From Hyphococcus aureus (GTDB taxonomy: Bacteria > Pseudomonadota > Alphaproteobacteria > Caulobacterales > Parvularculaceae): a stretch of DNA of 64,000 nt. Under the pieces are notes generated by a model. It searched no databases. It was not told where the DNA came from and saw only the letters and a program-made list of their open reading frames with translations. The position numbers and the translations under genes are program-made. This document shows, piece by piece, positions 24,838 through 33,853 of this stretch (its first letter is position 1; each line of letters starts with the position of its first letter). The stretch lies in NCBI RefSeq assembly GCF_042643165.1, contig NZ_JBHRSH010000002.1:1357874-1421873 (forward strand), in the 5' to 3' direction.

Positions 24838-26166
24838 TTAGTGGCAACTGCTGGCGTAGACGGCGTCTCTGGTTGTGTATTTCGTTCCATCAAGCGGATC
24901 GCAATAATAATCGACGCGTTCATCCGTGTAGCGCGCACGCGGCCCGCATTTGCCGCGGCCTTTATTGCCGGTCTGACATGTCCATTCATAGGTGCATTCC
25001 CCGGCCAAGGTGCAGCCGGGAATGGTCATGGACGAATAACAGCGCACCATGCGGCGATGCACTTCATTGCGGCATTTGTTGATCGCTTCCTGAACGAAGG
25101 GCGAATGCGGCGAAGGCTCCGGGTCCGGCGCCGTCATATCTGACACTACATCAACAGCAATCCAGAACGCAGCGAGCATGGCGAGCGTTTCCGCTGCGGA
25201 CGGCTCACCCGTGGCTTGCCTGTTCAGGCGCGCCAGCTCCGCCTGCGCCTTGTCATAACCTTGCGCCGCGGATTTCTCGAACCACGCCAGCGCCATCGCC
25301 GGATCGCGCGGAACGCTGCGCCCGTCGCGATATCGTTCGCCCAGTGAAAACTGCGCAACTGCGCTTCCCTGCTCCGCCGCCTGGCCGATCCAATAGGCGG
25401 CGACGCGGTCGTCTTTCGCAACGCCCCGGCCCAGCCGGTAGGCCGCCGAAACAGAAATCTGCGCGCCCACATCGCCATGCAAAGCGGCCTGTGTGAACCA
25501 GTAAACGGATTTTGCAGTATCGATGGGCAGACCCGAGCAGGTCGCATAGGCCATGCCCATTTTCTCCTGCGAAAACCGGTCGCCCTGTTCCGCCGCTTTT
25601 GCGTACCAGCGCGCCGCCTTCACGCAATCGCGCGAAAAGGCGCCGAGGTCATATTGATAGCCAAGATAACGCTGCGCTTCGCGGTGACCGTTCTCGGCGA
25701 TCCTGTGCAGCCATTCAAAGCGCAGATTGGCGTCGGAAATATCCTTACGCTCGATGTGATCGCGGCGTATGTAATATTCATCATCAACAATCACGCCCGC
25801 CTGTTCCATCCTGTCGAACCAGTATCGCGATTGCACAGCAGCCTCGCCGGCGTCGAGCGTCATACGGCCCATGGCGTACAGCATGCCCATCTCAAACATC
25901 GCGGGCGCATGTCCCTGTTCGGCCGCGGCCTGATACCATTGTTTCGCGCCATTGTAGTTTTGCGGCGCATCCCTGCCGGTCTCGTAACGCAAAGCCAACT
26001 CATACTGCGCTTCCGGATCGCCAGCCGCAGCGGCGGACCTCACTTCATCCAGGGGAAGAAAGCGCGGATTTCTCGCCTCGGCGGACAAACCGCTCATCGC
26101 CAAAACGAAAGCGGCGATCATGCACACGGCTCTAGCCGGCGGAAAAAATGATTTTTCATGACGCAT
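24838..26166 (-). CDS. Exported Sel1-repeat protein with Cys-rich C-terminal domain
   Basis: The 442-residue protein starts at the ATG at 26166 after GGGGAGG and has a signal peptide (cleavage near LSAEA, residue 30). Six or so Sel1-like repeats (about 40-310) follow, seen as AxxGDPEAQYELALRYETG, AAEQGHAPAMFEMGMLYA and similar. The last 120 residues contain at least eight cysteines and probably form a disulfide-stabilised domain. Sel1 proteins scaffold protein contacts in the periplasm or envelope. The partner is not known. Confidence 0.88.
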   Translation of the reverse strand: MRHEKSFFPPARAVCMIAAFVLAMSGLSAEARNPRFLPLDEVRSAAAAGDPEAQYELALRYETGRDAPQNYNGAKQWYQAAAEQGHAPAMFEMGMLYAMGRMTLDAGEAAVQSRYWFDRMEQAGVIVDDEYYIRRDHIERKDISDANLRFEWLHRIAENGHREAQRYLGYQYDLGAFSRDCVKAARWYAKAAEQGDRFSQEKMGMAYATCSGLPIDTAKSVYWFTQAALHGDVGAQISVSAAYRLGRGVAKDDRVAAYWIGQAAEQGSAVAQFSLGERYRDGRSVPRDPAMALAWFEKSAAQGYDKAQAELARLNRQATGEPSAAETLAMLAAFWIAVDVVSDMTAPDPEPSPHSPFVQEAINKCRNEVHRRMVRCYSSMTIPGCTLAGECTYEWTCQTGNKGRGKCGPRARYTDERVDYYCDPLDGTKYTTRDAVYASSCH

Positions 26167-26332
26167 TGCGGCCTCCCCGTTCGATAGGTCTTGGTGGCCC
26201 ACCGGCCATTTGAAGTCAAAACCAAACCGGGCGCTAACCGCAAAGGTTAGTCCCGGCGTCGCGCCATGGCCGAACTCCACATTGTGCAAAAAATGTTCTT
26301 GCTTTGTTCTATTTTTTTGGTAGCGTTCCGTC

Positions 26333-27508
26333 ATGGCCCGCGCCGCGCACCTTTCCTTTCACCCGACCCGCCGCCCCGCTGAAAACGTCCTTGGGGGGGA
26401 CGAAGGGGCGGACGCCTCCGCCGCCCCGGAGAGCACCGCCCGGGTGACCGCCAGGGGAAAGGGGCGCGGCGCGCGGTCCAACGCATCGGGCCGCTACGAA
26501 AAAGACGTTCGGGAAGAAACCCATGACGGCTGGGATCTTGAGGAGGAGCTGCCGCCGCTGCGCACCGAAGTGACCTATGAGAACCCGCGCACGATCATCA
26601 ATTTTGTGAACTCGCCCTACGTCGGTTTCGATCGCTCCATCAATCCTTATCGCGGCTGCGAGCATGGCTGCATTTATTGTTTCGCGCGCCCCAGCCACGC
26701 TTATATGGGCCTGTCGCCCGGGCTCGATTTCGAAACAAAATTATTTGCAAAACCGTCCGCGCCCAAACTATTGGAGAAAGAGCTCTCCAACAAGAATTAC
26801 AAGCCCAAGGTTATCGCCATGGGCACCAACACCGATCCCTATCAGCCGGTGGAGCGCCGTTTCCAGATCATGCGCGGCATTATCGCCGTGTTTTCACGCT
26901 TCAATCATCCGGTTACGATCCTGACGAAGTCGCAACTCATCACCCGCGACCTCGATATTCTCGGACCCATGGCGGAAAAGAATCTGACCCGCGCCATGGT
27001 CTCCATCACAACACAGGACAAGGTGCTGGCCCGCTCCATGGAGCCGCGCGCCTCTGCGCCGAAATGGCGGTTCGAGGCGATCCGCAAACTGGTCGACGCC
27101 GGCGTCGCCACCGGAATCATGACCGGCCCGATGATCCCCGGCCTCAATGACGACGAGATGGAATCGATCATGGAAAAGGCCGCCGAAATGGGGGCGAGCT
27201 TTTCCGCCATGACCATCCTGCGCCTGCCTTTGGAGGTCTCTCCCCTATTTCAGGAATGGCTGGAGGCGTTTGCGCCGAACCGCGCCAAACGCATCATGGG
27301 CCATATTCGCGACATGAATGGCGGCAGGGATTACGATCCGCAATGGTCACGCGGCCGCGAGATTACGACGCCTTACGCCCAGCTCATCACCCAGCGCAAT
27401 CGCGCCGCCCGCGCGCGCCTTGGTTTCGATCGCGCCAATGCGCCCATCGATCTCTCGCTTTTCCGCGTGCCAGTAGAGGTTTCGGGCCAGATGGACCTGT
27501 TTGGTTGA
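26333..27508 (+). CDS. PA0069-family radical SAM protein (spore photoproduct lyase-like)
   Basis: The 391-residue protein has a disordered start, then the radical SAM core with INPYRGCEHGCIYCF, giving the CX3CX2C cluster ligands at about residue 107. AMGTNTDPYQPVERR, ILTKSQLITRDLDIL and TGPMIPGLND follow. PA0069-type proteins are related to SplB and have no settled substrate. The last 32 codons have a second, diverged copy at 28801-28897, described separately. The start is an ATG near the end of an AT-rich stretch with no strong ribosome-binding site. Confidence 0.92.
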   Translation: MARAAHLSFHPTRRPAENVLGGDEGADASAAPESTARVTARGKGRGARSNASGRYEKDVREETHDGWDLEEELPPLRTEVTYENPRTIINFVNSPYVGFDRSINPYRGCEHGCIYCFARPSHAYMGLSPGLDFETKLFAKPSAPKLLEKELSNKNYKPKVIAMGTNTDPYQPVERRFQIMRGIIAVFSRFNHPVTILTKSQLITRDLDILGPMAEKNLTRAMVSITTQDKVLARSMEPRASAPKWRFEAIRKLVDAGVATGIMTGPMIPGLNDDEMESIMEKAAEMGASFSAMTILRLPLEVSPLFQEWLEAFAPNRAKRIMGHIRDMNGGRDYDPQWSRGREITTPYAQLITQRNRAARARLGFDRANAPIDLSLFRVPVEVSGQMDLFG

Positions 27509-27589
27509 CGCGCTCGCCGCATCCCCGCATCTTTTCACCGAGCGTCCGGGCCTGACGGCAAGCATGATCACCGGGGAATTTTTCAAAAC

Positions 27590-28747
27590 ATGGCCGCGCA
27601 GCGAAATGAGAGCCACAAGATCATCGTGCGCGAGGAGCGAACCGCCAAAAGCGTTCGCTACACATTCGATACGCCGCTGGAAAAGCCCGTCTGGTTCGAA
27701 CTCGCCGGCGATCCGGCGCCGCCAACGCCGTTAACGCTCGACTTCGCGCTCCATGCGTCGATCTTCATGGCGATGCGAACCGGCCTCGACCTGCATGTCG
27801 AGGGCGACGTAACCGAAGACTGCATCGATAATCTGTACACCTATCAGGAAATCTGGACGACATGGCGCCCTGACCTCTACCGGATGGTCAAGCTCTCCGC
27901 GGACAGAACCATTTTCGCGCCGCGCCCCATGGAGAGAACGGGCGTGTTCGCTTTTTCAGGCGGCGTTGACGGAACCGCCGCATTGGCGCGCCATCTTGAT
28001 GACGGCATGGGCGAGCGCCGCATAAAACCCGTCGGCGCAATGCTGATCAACGGATTTGACGTCCCCATCGAAGAGACGGAATGGTATGCGAAAACCGACC
28101 GGCATATCGAAAACATGCTCTCCTTTCTCGACTTGCCGATTTATCGCGTGAGCACCAATTACCGATCACTGATCGGCGCCAGATATGACGCCGATATCTG
28201 GGGGCGCGAGTTCGGTCCGTGTTTGACCGCGTCTTTGCATCTTTTTTCCGAAATCGCCGGCTTTGGCGTGACGGGCGACGATGAAGACCATAACCATATT
28301 ATCTTTCCGGCACCGAGAGGGCCGGTGCTGGATCATCTCGGCGCAACGAACCGGTTTCACATCCGCACAGAGGTTTCGGATCTGACGCGCTGCGAACGCC
28401 TGGCGCTGATTGTCAAAAAGCAGCCCCGATTCGCCAGGGATATTCGCGTCTGCTGGGAGCGCATTGATTCCGACATGAATTGCGGGCGATGCGAAAAATG
28501 CGTGCGCACCCAATTGAACTTCATCGCCATCGGAGAAGAGCCCGTCGGCTTTAAGGAGAAGTTGACCCTTTTCAACATGTTCAAGGCGAGAGCCTTCACG
28601 AATTTAAGGCTGGTTTTCGTGCAGGATAATTTGATGACAGCGAACAAAAACAACATTGCCTTGAAATGGCGCCTCTTGTTTTTCGTGATGCTGGTGAAAA
28701 ATTCGCTGTTCAATCTTTTGTGGCGCTGCAAATTGATCCGGGCGTAA
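27590..28747 (+). CDS. PP-loop ATPase, 7-cyano-7-deazaguanine synthase-like
   Basis: The 385-residue protein has the pyrophosphatase loop FAFSGGVDGTAALARHL at about residue 123, as in ExsB/QueC, GMP synthetase and related N-type ATP pyrophosphatases. It also has a CGRCEKCVRTQ segment near residue 305 that could bind zinc. About 110 residues precede the loop, and the C-terminal 60 residues are hydrophobic and basic. I cannot assign a substrate; a role in modifying a nucleobase, sugar or amino acid is possible. It lies between two copies of the radical SAM 3' end, which suggests it arrived as an insertion. Confidence 0.8.
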   Translation: MAAQRNESHKIIVREERTAKSVRYTFDTPLEKPVWFELAGDPAPPTPLTLDFALHASIFMAMRTGLDLHVEGDVTEDCIDNLYTYQEIWTTWRPDLYRMVKLSADRTIFAPRPMERTGVFAFSGGVDGTAALARHLDDGMGERRIKPVGAMLINGFDVPIEETEWYAKTDRHIENMLSFLDLPIYRVSTNYRSLIGARYDADIWGREFGPCLTASLHLFSEIAGFGVTGDDEDHNHIIFPAPRGPVLDHLGATNRFHIRTEVSDLTRCERLALIVKKQPRFARDIRVCWERIDSDMNCGRCEKCVRTQLNFIAIGEEPVGFKEKLTLFNMFKARAFTNLRLVFVQDNLMTANKNNIALKWRLLFFVMLVKNSLFNLLWRCKLIRA

Positions 28748-28777
28748 ACAAGATACTCGCGTCTAAAAGACGAAGAC

Positions 28778-28897
28778 CGCCAGGGCTTTCGACGCCATCT
28801 CGCGCGCCTTGGTTTCAACCGCGCTTATGCGCCCATTGATCTCTCGCTTTTCCGCGTACCAGTGGAGGTTTCCGGCCAGACGGATTTGTTCGGGTGA
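28778..28897 (+). pseudogene. Chimeric remnant: radical SAM 3' end joined to CadC-like gene 3' end
   Basis: Bases 28801-28897 match the last 97 bases of the radical SAM gene (27412-27508) at roughly 85% identity, and encode the same C-terminal peptide ending SGQ(T/M)DLFG and a stop, with mostly synonymous differences. Bases 28778-28806 match 29467-29495, the 3' end of the CadC-like gene on the opposite strand, with one mismatch in 29. The two parts join at a shared CGCGCG. It is a non-functional recombination scar. Confidence 0.8.
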
Positions 28898-28909
28898 GCG
28901 ACAATCCCG

Positions 28910-29383
28910 TTATCGCTTATCCTGTGCTTGAGAAATCATGTGGCTGACGATTTGCCATTTTCCGTCCCGCCGCTCCAACACGCGCAAATGATTGATATGG
29001 CGGTCGGGCCGGCTCTCACCCGTATTGAATTGCTGTCCCTGCCGGACAAGTTTGCTTCTGATGAGCGCGATGTCCGGCGTGAGAAAGATGACGTCTTCAA
29101 ATTCATTATCGGCGGAGTCCCCCGCCATCACGAAATCCAGACTGAAAATAAATTCCAGTCCTTCCTGCAATTCCTCTCGGGTCTGAAAGCGGTCGCCGAA
29201 CGCGTTGGTCCAGTCTGTATCATCTGCATAATCCTGAACGGCGAGCGCGGCGTCCTTTTCGGCCCATCCGCGATTCCAGGAATCGAGCGTCGCCAGGACC
29301 GCTGCTTCGTCTCCTGCCTTCTCCGCCAAAGCAGGGGCATGAATGAATGCAAACACAATCGCACAAACAAAAATTTTTTTCAT
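28910..29383 (-). CDS. Exported SnoaL-like / DUF4440 (SgcJ/EcaC type) protein
   Basis: The 157-residue protein has a signal peptide ending at ALAEK (about residue 22). A cystatin-like SnoaL fold follows: AAVLATLDSWNRGWAEKDAA, YADDTDWTNAFG, LRVLERRDGKWQIVSHMIS. This is the pattern of SgcJ/EcaC and DUF4440 proteins, which bind or turn over small ligands. Enzyme activity cannot be inferred. It sits between the recombination scar and the CadC-like gene, all near a breakpoint. Confidence 0.88.
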   Translation of the reverse strand: MKKIFVCAIVFAFIHAPALAEKAGDEAAVLATLDSWNRGWAEKDAALAVQDYADDTDWTNAFGDRFQTREELQEGLEFIFSLDFVMAGDSADNEFEDVIFLTPDIALIRSKLVRQGQQFNTGESRPDRHINHLRVLERRDGKWQIVSHMISQAQDKR

Positions 29384-29451
29384 GACAATCTCTCCTTGTC
29401 GATGTGACTGAATGCAAATGCTCTCACAAACGGCAGATCAAAGAAAGACCG

Positions 29452-30999
29452 TCAAAAACCATATTTCGCCAGCGCTTTCGACGCCATCTCGCGCGTGCCC
29501 TGATGCTCGAACGGAAAGGCGGTGAAAAACTCCTTCTGCGTCACATTCGGATTGCGGGCGCGCACATTTGAAACCCATGCAGATGCTTTTTCGGGATCTC
29601 CATTGGCCGCATGCGCCACAACCGCGATCATGGCGATCAGAACATGTGCGCCCGGCGTGCGCGCCGATTCATCGGCCCAGCGCGCCGCCGCTGGCCAGTC
29701 CCCTTCGACAAGATAGGTGAACGCGCGCACGCCCAGCATGGCGTAGCGGAACGGATCGAGCGGACTGAGCGACATGGCGAGATCCACATCCTTGCGCGCC
29801 GATGTGCTGCGGCCTGTCACCGAGTCGGCCCAGGCGCGCGCATAAATCCCTTGTGCGTAATTGGGCGACTGGCGCACCGCGCGGTCAAGCCAGCCCGTAC
29901 CGCTTGCGATTGCATTTTCAACCCAGTGGACCCGGCCCATCGCGAAATTCGCGAAGGGATCGAGCGGGTCGAGCGCCACCGCCTGCTCCGCATGGGCGCG
30001 GGCCGCCAGCCGGGCGGCGGCGACATCGTCCTTATACTGAATGAAAGCGTCCTGAAAACGCGATGACGACAGCCCCGCATGGGCGCGCGCAAAGGAAGGC
30101 TCCAGCGCAACGGACCGCTCGAACATGGCGGTCGCAATGTCATTGTCTTTCTGGTTGAAACGATAAAGATGCTGCAAGCCAATATGATAAGCGGACCAGG
30201 CGTCCAGGTTTTCCGGGCTTTTCAACCGCGCCTGCTGCGCCTCATTGACAGAGATCTGGATTTCCAGCGCCGAAACAATCGTCGAGACGATTTGCGTTCT
30301 GATATTATATATATCGTCAATGCCCGCCTCATAACGCTCCCCCCAGAGAACGCCGCCGTCGCGCGTATCCGCAAGCTCCACGGTCATGGCGATGTTGCTC
30401 CCGGCGATCTCAACCATGCCGGATAGGCAATATCTTGCGCCGAGCGCGCGCCCGACTTCGCCAACATCCGGGTCGGCGCCGCGAAACCGGAAGGACGAGC
30501 CCCGGGCGATCACAAACAACCAGCGCAGGCGCGACAATTCCGAAATCAACTCATGGGGCACGGCGTCGGCGATCGCGGCGTAAGGACCGGCGACGCCCAC
30601 AAGGCTAAATGGCAAGACAGCGATGGAGGGCTTCTCCCCAGAGGGCGCCCCATTCGGCGCCGGCGCTTCCTTTACGGCGTAGGCGCCGCTGGCGGGGCTC
30701 GCCTCCGCTACGAAGCGGAACCCCTGTCCATGGAGAGTGCGAATAAATTTCTGCGCCTTGCCATCGTCGCCAAGGGCCTGCCGTGCGGATTTGACCCGGC
30801 TTGTGAGGGCCGAGTCGGAAACCGCCCGCCCGTCCCAGATCTTCTCAATGATTTCGTCCTTGGAAAGCAGGCGGTCACGGTTTTCAACGAGCAGCAAAAT
30901 GAGTGCGAACACCTGCGGCTCTATGGGAACCGCCGTCCCGTCCCGGCGCAGCTCCATCGCCCGCGCATCGAGTTCAAATGTCCCAAACCGGTAAATCAT
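29452..30999 (-). CDS. CadC-like winged-helix regulator with TPR domain
   Basis: The 515-residue protein begins with an OmpR/PhoB-type winged helix (about 1-95: FGTFELDARAMELRRDG, DSALTSRVKSARQALGDDGK, FIRTLHGQGFRFVAE). A TolB-like region with KPSIAVLPF (about 125-245) and TPR-type repeats up to the C-terminus follow. No membrane helix is evident, so it is a soluble relative of CadC. It is divergent from the tautomerase gene with 140 bp between and is the likely regulator of that unit. Confidence 0.9.
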   Translation of the reverse strand: MIYRFGTFELDARAMELRRDGTAVPIEPQVFALILLLVENRDRLLSKDEIIEKIWDGRAVSDSALTSRVKSARQALGDDGKAQKFIRTLHGQGFRFVAEASPASGAYAVKEAPAPNGAPSGEKPSIAVLPFSLVGVAGPYAAIADAVPHELISELSRLRWLFVIARGSSFRFRGADPDVGEVGRALGARYCLSGMVEIAGSNIAMTVELADTRDGGVLWGERYEAGIDDIYNIRTQIVSTIVSALEIQISVNEAQQARLKSPENLDAWSAYHIGLQHLYRFNQKDNDIATAMFERSVALEPSFARAHAGLSSSRFQDAFIQYKDDVAAARLAARAHAEQAVALDPLDPFANFAMGRVHWVENAIASGTGWLDRAVRQSPNYAQGIYARAWADSVTGRSTSARKDVDLAMSLSPLDPFRYAMLGVRAFTYLVEGDWPAAARWADESARTPGAHVLIAMIAVVAHAANGDPEKASAWVSNVRARNPNVTQKEFFTAFPFEHQGTREMASKALAKYGF

Positions 31000-31138
31000 C
31001 AGGGCCTTTATACCGCAATCCGGTAAATCTCCATGAATTCTCCAGATCTCCTACAGGATTTCCCGCCGCCGCCCGGTCTAAACCTCCCTTCATCGGGCCG
31101 GCGCACTCGCCAGCCCCCAAAGAAAATGGAGAAACCCA

Positions 31139-31363
31139 ATGCCACTCGTTACCATCGACCTTATTGAAGACGTGTTCACCCCGGACCAGAAAGCCGACCT
31201 GATCGACAAGGTCACTGACGCCATGGTCGCCGTAGAAGGCGAAAATATGCGCCAGGTCACCTGGGTCCGGATCAACGAATTCAAGGGCGGCGACTGGGCC
31301 ATTGGCGGACAGAAACTTTCCGCCAAAGAGGTGCATGCGCTCGCCGCAGGAAAGGCCGCCTGA
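31139..31363 (+). CDS. 4-oxalocrotonate tautomerase family protein
   Basis: The 74-residue protein starts MPLVTIDLIEDVFTPDQK. Once the Met is removed, Pro1 becomes the catalytic base of tautomerase-family enzymes; the short beta-alpha-beta length also fits. GGAGAAACCC precedes the ATG. Members isomerise enol/keto acids or dehalogenate; the substrate is unknown. It forms a unit with the following 29-aa frame and its terminator and is divergent from the CadC-like regulator. Confidence 0.92.
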   Translation: MPLVTIDLIEDVFTPDQKADLIDKVTDAMVAVEGENMRQVTWVRINEFKGGDWAIGGQKLSAKEVHALAAGKAA

Positions 31364-31440
31364 CCAGGCGGCTGACCAAGCCTCTCCCGGCCGCCGTCAT
31401 ACCAACCGCTGCCCTGACAATAATAAAAAAGGAGAAAGAC

Positions 31441-31530
31441 ATGACCCGCATGATTGCAATGCTGTCTTTTGCGGCTGTGCTGACGGCTGCATTCGCGCCA
31501 GCGGCTTATACCTACCTGCAGTTCGCCTAA
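31441..31530 (+). CDS. 29-residue hydrophobic peptide (tentative)
   Basis: An ATG with GGAG seven bases upstream opens a 30-codon frame encoding one hydrophobic helix that looks like a signal or membrane segment (MIAMLSFAAVLTAAFAPAA). An intrinsic terminator follows 20 bases after the stop. The combination of ribosome-binding site, clean stop and terminator supports a real small gene, but its short length leaves doubt. Confidence 0.5.
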   Translation: MTRMIAMLSFAAVLTAAFAPAAYTYLQFA

Positions 31531-31550
31531 GAAAAACCCGCCCGCGAAAA

Positions 31551-31584
31551 AGCGCGCCGCCAGACCCCTGGCGGCGCGTTTTTT
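31551..31584 (+). terminator. Rho-independent terminator of the tautomerase unit
   Basis: CGCGCCGCCAG and CTGGCGGCGCG form a perfect 11-bp stem around ACCC and are followed by T6. Confidence 0.92.
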
Positions 31585-31848
31585 GTTTAGGGTCTTAAAG
31601 ACGTGAGAAGTGGCGGGCTGATCGGCATCGCCCGGAGGCGCGGATGCCATGCAATTATCTGCCCCCAGCAGCATACGGGCTGTAACCACAGCTAATGGGC
31701 AACGCAGCCCGGCTAAACCGCCCGGCGCCGCAGCGATCCTGCGTTGCAGGAAAATGCTTCTAAAATAGTCGCTCAAGCGCTTGTGTGTTCGCCTATGGTC
31801 CTCAAGCCGCTATCTGGTGAAAACGGAATAAAGAGAAAGAGGCTCCTC

Positions 31849-32757
31849 ATGAGTGAAACCAACGATCCGTCCAAAAACCAGCCGCCAGGCTATGTCCCGC
31901 CGAAAGTCTGGACATGGGACGCGGAAAATGGCGGCGCTTTCGCCAATATCAATCGCCCGGTGTCGGGCCCGACCCACGAGAAGACCTTGCCCGTGGGCAA
32001 GCATCCGATCCAGCTCTATTCCATGGGCACACCTAATGGCGTCAAAGTCACCATCATGCTCGAAGAGCTTCTCGCCGCCGGTCATGCGGGCGCGGAGTAT
32101 GACGCCTGGCTGATCCAGATCGGACAGGGCGACCAGTTTTCGAGCGGCTATGTGGAGCTCAATCCCAATTCCAAAATCCCGACCATGGCGGACCATTCTT
32201 TCGACCCGCCGATTCGTCTGTTTGAAAGCGGCTCCATCCTGTTTTATCTCGCGGAAAAATTTGGCGCGTTCTTTCCGACCGACATCCGCAAGCGCACCGA
32301 AACAATGAACTGGCTAATGTGGCAGATGGGGTCAGCGCCATATGTTGGCGGCGGCCTTGGTCACTTTTACAATTATGCGCCGTTCAAGATTGAATACGCC
32401 ATCAATCGCTTTGCAATGGAGACGAAGCGGCAGCTGCATGTGCTCGACACCCATCTCGCCAAAAATGAATATATGGCGGGCGATGAATACACCATCGCCG
32501 ACATGGCGATATGGCCTTGGTATGGCTCGATCATGCGCGAGGCCTATGGCGCCCAGGAATTTCTGTCGGTGCACGAATATAAAAACATGGAGCGCTGGGT
32601 GAACCTTATTGCGGGGCGTGAAGCGGTCAAACTCGGACGCATGGTTAACCGCACCTTTGGCGCGCCGGACACGCAATTGCGCGAACGCCACGACGCCAGC
32701 GATTTCGAGAAAAACCGCGAGGATATGGTCGAGGCGCGGGGCGGCGAAAGGGTTTGA
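31849..32757 (+). CDS. yghU: Glutathione-dependent disulfide-bond oxidoreductase YghU
   Basis: The 302-residue protein starts at the ATG at 31849. It has the YghU-specific N-terminal extension (YVPPKVWTWDAENGGAFANI, NRPVSGPTHEKTLPVG), a thioredoxin-like GST domain with YSMGTPNGVKVTIMLEE, and a C-terminal helical domain with GDEYTIADMAIWPWYG. YghU enzymes bind two glutathiones and reduce disulfides or peroxides. The N-terminal motif separates them from ordinary GSTs. Confidence 0.95.
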   Translation: MSETNDPSKNQPPGYVPPKVWTWDAENGGAFANINRPVSGPTHEKTLPVGKHPIQLYSMGTPNGVKVTIMLEELLAAGHAGAEYDAWLIQIGQGDQFSSGYVELNPNSKIPTMADHSFDPPIRLFESGSILFYLAEKFGAFFPTDIRKRTETMNWLMWQMGSAPYVGGGLGHFYNYAPFKIEYAINRFAMETKRQLHVLDTHLAKNEYMAGDEYTIADMAIWPWYGSIMREAYGAQEFLSVHEYKNMERWVNLIAGREAVKLGRMVNRTFGAPDTQLRERHDASDFEKNREDMVEARGGERV

Positions 32758-32803
32758 AATTAAGGCGCTGTGCTATATGAGATCGTTAGTGTAGCATACA
32801 AAC

Positions 32804-32824
32804 GGCTCCGCCCGGCGCGGAGCC
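32804..32824 (+). promoter_or_regulatory. Hairpin in the folD leader
   Basis: GGCTCCGC and GCGGAGCC form a perfect 8-bp stem with a CCGGC loop, ending 21 bases before the folD ATG. No T-run follows, so it looks more like a leader structure than a terminator. Confidence 0.35.
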
Positions 32825-32845
32825 ATGCGCTTTTGAGGATTTCCC

Positions 32846-33712
32846 ATGGCTAAAGTGATTGACGGCAACAAGGTCGCGGCGGCGATCCGAGGAAAATGTA
32901 AAACCCGCGTGGACGCCCTGGCCGAAAAAACCGGCGTGACGCCCGGTCTCGCCGTCATTCTGGTGGGCGAAAACCCGGCCTCCGCCGTCTATGTGCGCAA
33001 CAAGATCCGCGCCTGCGACGCCGTCGGCATCAAATCCTACACCCACCGCCTGGCGGCGGACACCAAGACCGAAGACCTGGTGGTGCTGATCCATCAGCTT
33101 AACGCCGACGCAGGCATTCACGGCATTCTGGTGCAGCTTCCCCTGCCCGACCATATCGATATGGAGCGGGTGCTGGAGACGATCTCGCCCGACAAGGATG
33201 TGGACGGCTTCCATCTTTATAATGTCGGCGGCCTTGTGCTCGGCAAAGGCGACTTTTTCCCGCCCTGCACGCCCTATGGCGTCTGCAAGATGCTCGAAAG
33301 CGAAGACATCGAAGTCGAAGGGCAGAATGTCGTCGTTGTCGGCGCCTCCAATATTGTCGGCAAGCCCATGGCGATCATGCTGATGGCGCAGGACGCAACT
33401 GTCGCGATTTGCCACGCAAAGACGCGCGACCTGGCGCAATTCACCATCCTCGCGGACATTCTTGTGGTCGCGGCCGGTGTGCCGAACCTTATCGGCCCGC
33501 AAATGGTGAAGACCGGCGCCGTCGTCATCGATGTGGGCATCAACCGCCTGCCCGACGGTCGGCTGGTCGGCGATGTCGACTTCGAAGGCGTTTCGAAAAA
33601 AGCGTCTTACATCACGCCTGTTCCCGGCGGCGTCGGCCCCATGACCGTGACAATGCTGTTGGAAAATACAATTGCCTCGGCCGAACGCACAGCCGCGAAA
33701 TCACAAAAATAG
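32846..33712 (+). CDS. folD: Bifunctional methylenetetrahydrofolate dehydrogenase/cyclohydrolase FolD
   Basis: The 288-residue protein is a full-length FolD. It has VILVGENPASAVYVRNK, with the catalytic Tyr and Lys of YVRNK, QLPLPDHID, PDKDVDGFH, PPCTPYG, the NADP-binding VVVGASNIVGKPM and the closing TPVPGGVGPMTVTMLLEN. It interconverts 5,10-methylene-, 5,10-methenyl- and 10-formyl-tetrahydrofolate in the cytosol. An AGGATTTCCC sequence precedes the start. It appears monocistronic. Confidence 0.97.
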   Translation: MAKVIDGNKVAAAIRGKCKTRVDALAEKTGVTPGLAVILVGENPASAVYVRNKIRACDAVGIKSYTHRLAADTKTEDLVVLIHQLNADAGIHGILVQLPLPDHIDMERVLETISPDKDVDGFHLYNVGGLVLGKGDFFPPCTPYGVCKMLESEDIEVEGQNVVVVGASNIVGKPMAIMLMAQDATVAICHAKTRDLAQFTILADILVVAAGVPNLIGPQMVKTGAVVIDVGINRLPDGRLVGDVDFEGVSKKASYITPVPGGVGPMTVTMLLENTIASAERTAAKSQK

Positions 33713-33853
33713 ACTTTGACCCCGCGCGTCCGGGTCAACACATGACCGGCGCACCCTAAAAAGCGAAAGCGGTTTCGCCTCAAGCCCCCAAGACGCTCCC
33801 GGCCGCTCCCATACTGCAGGAACACGCTCACGCCACGATCAAGGGGAGCGCGA

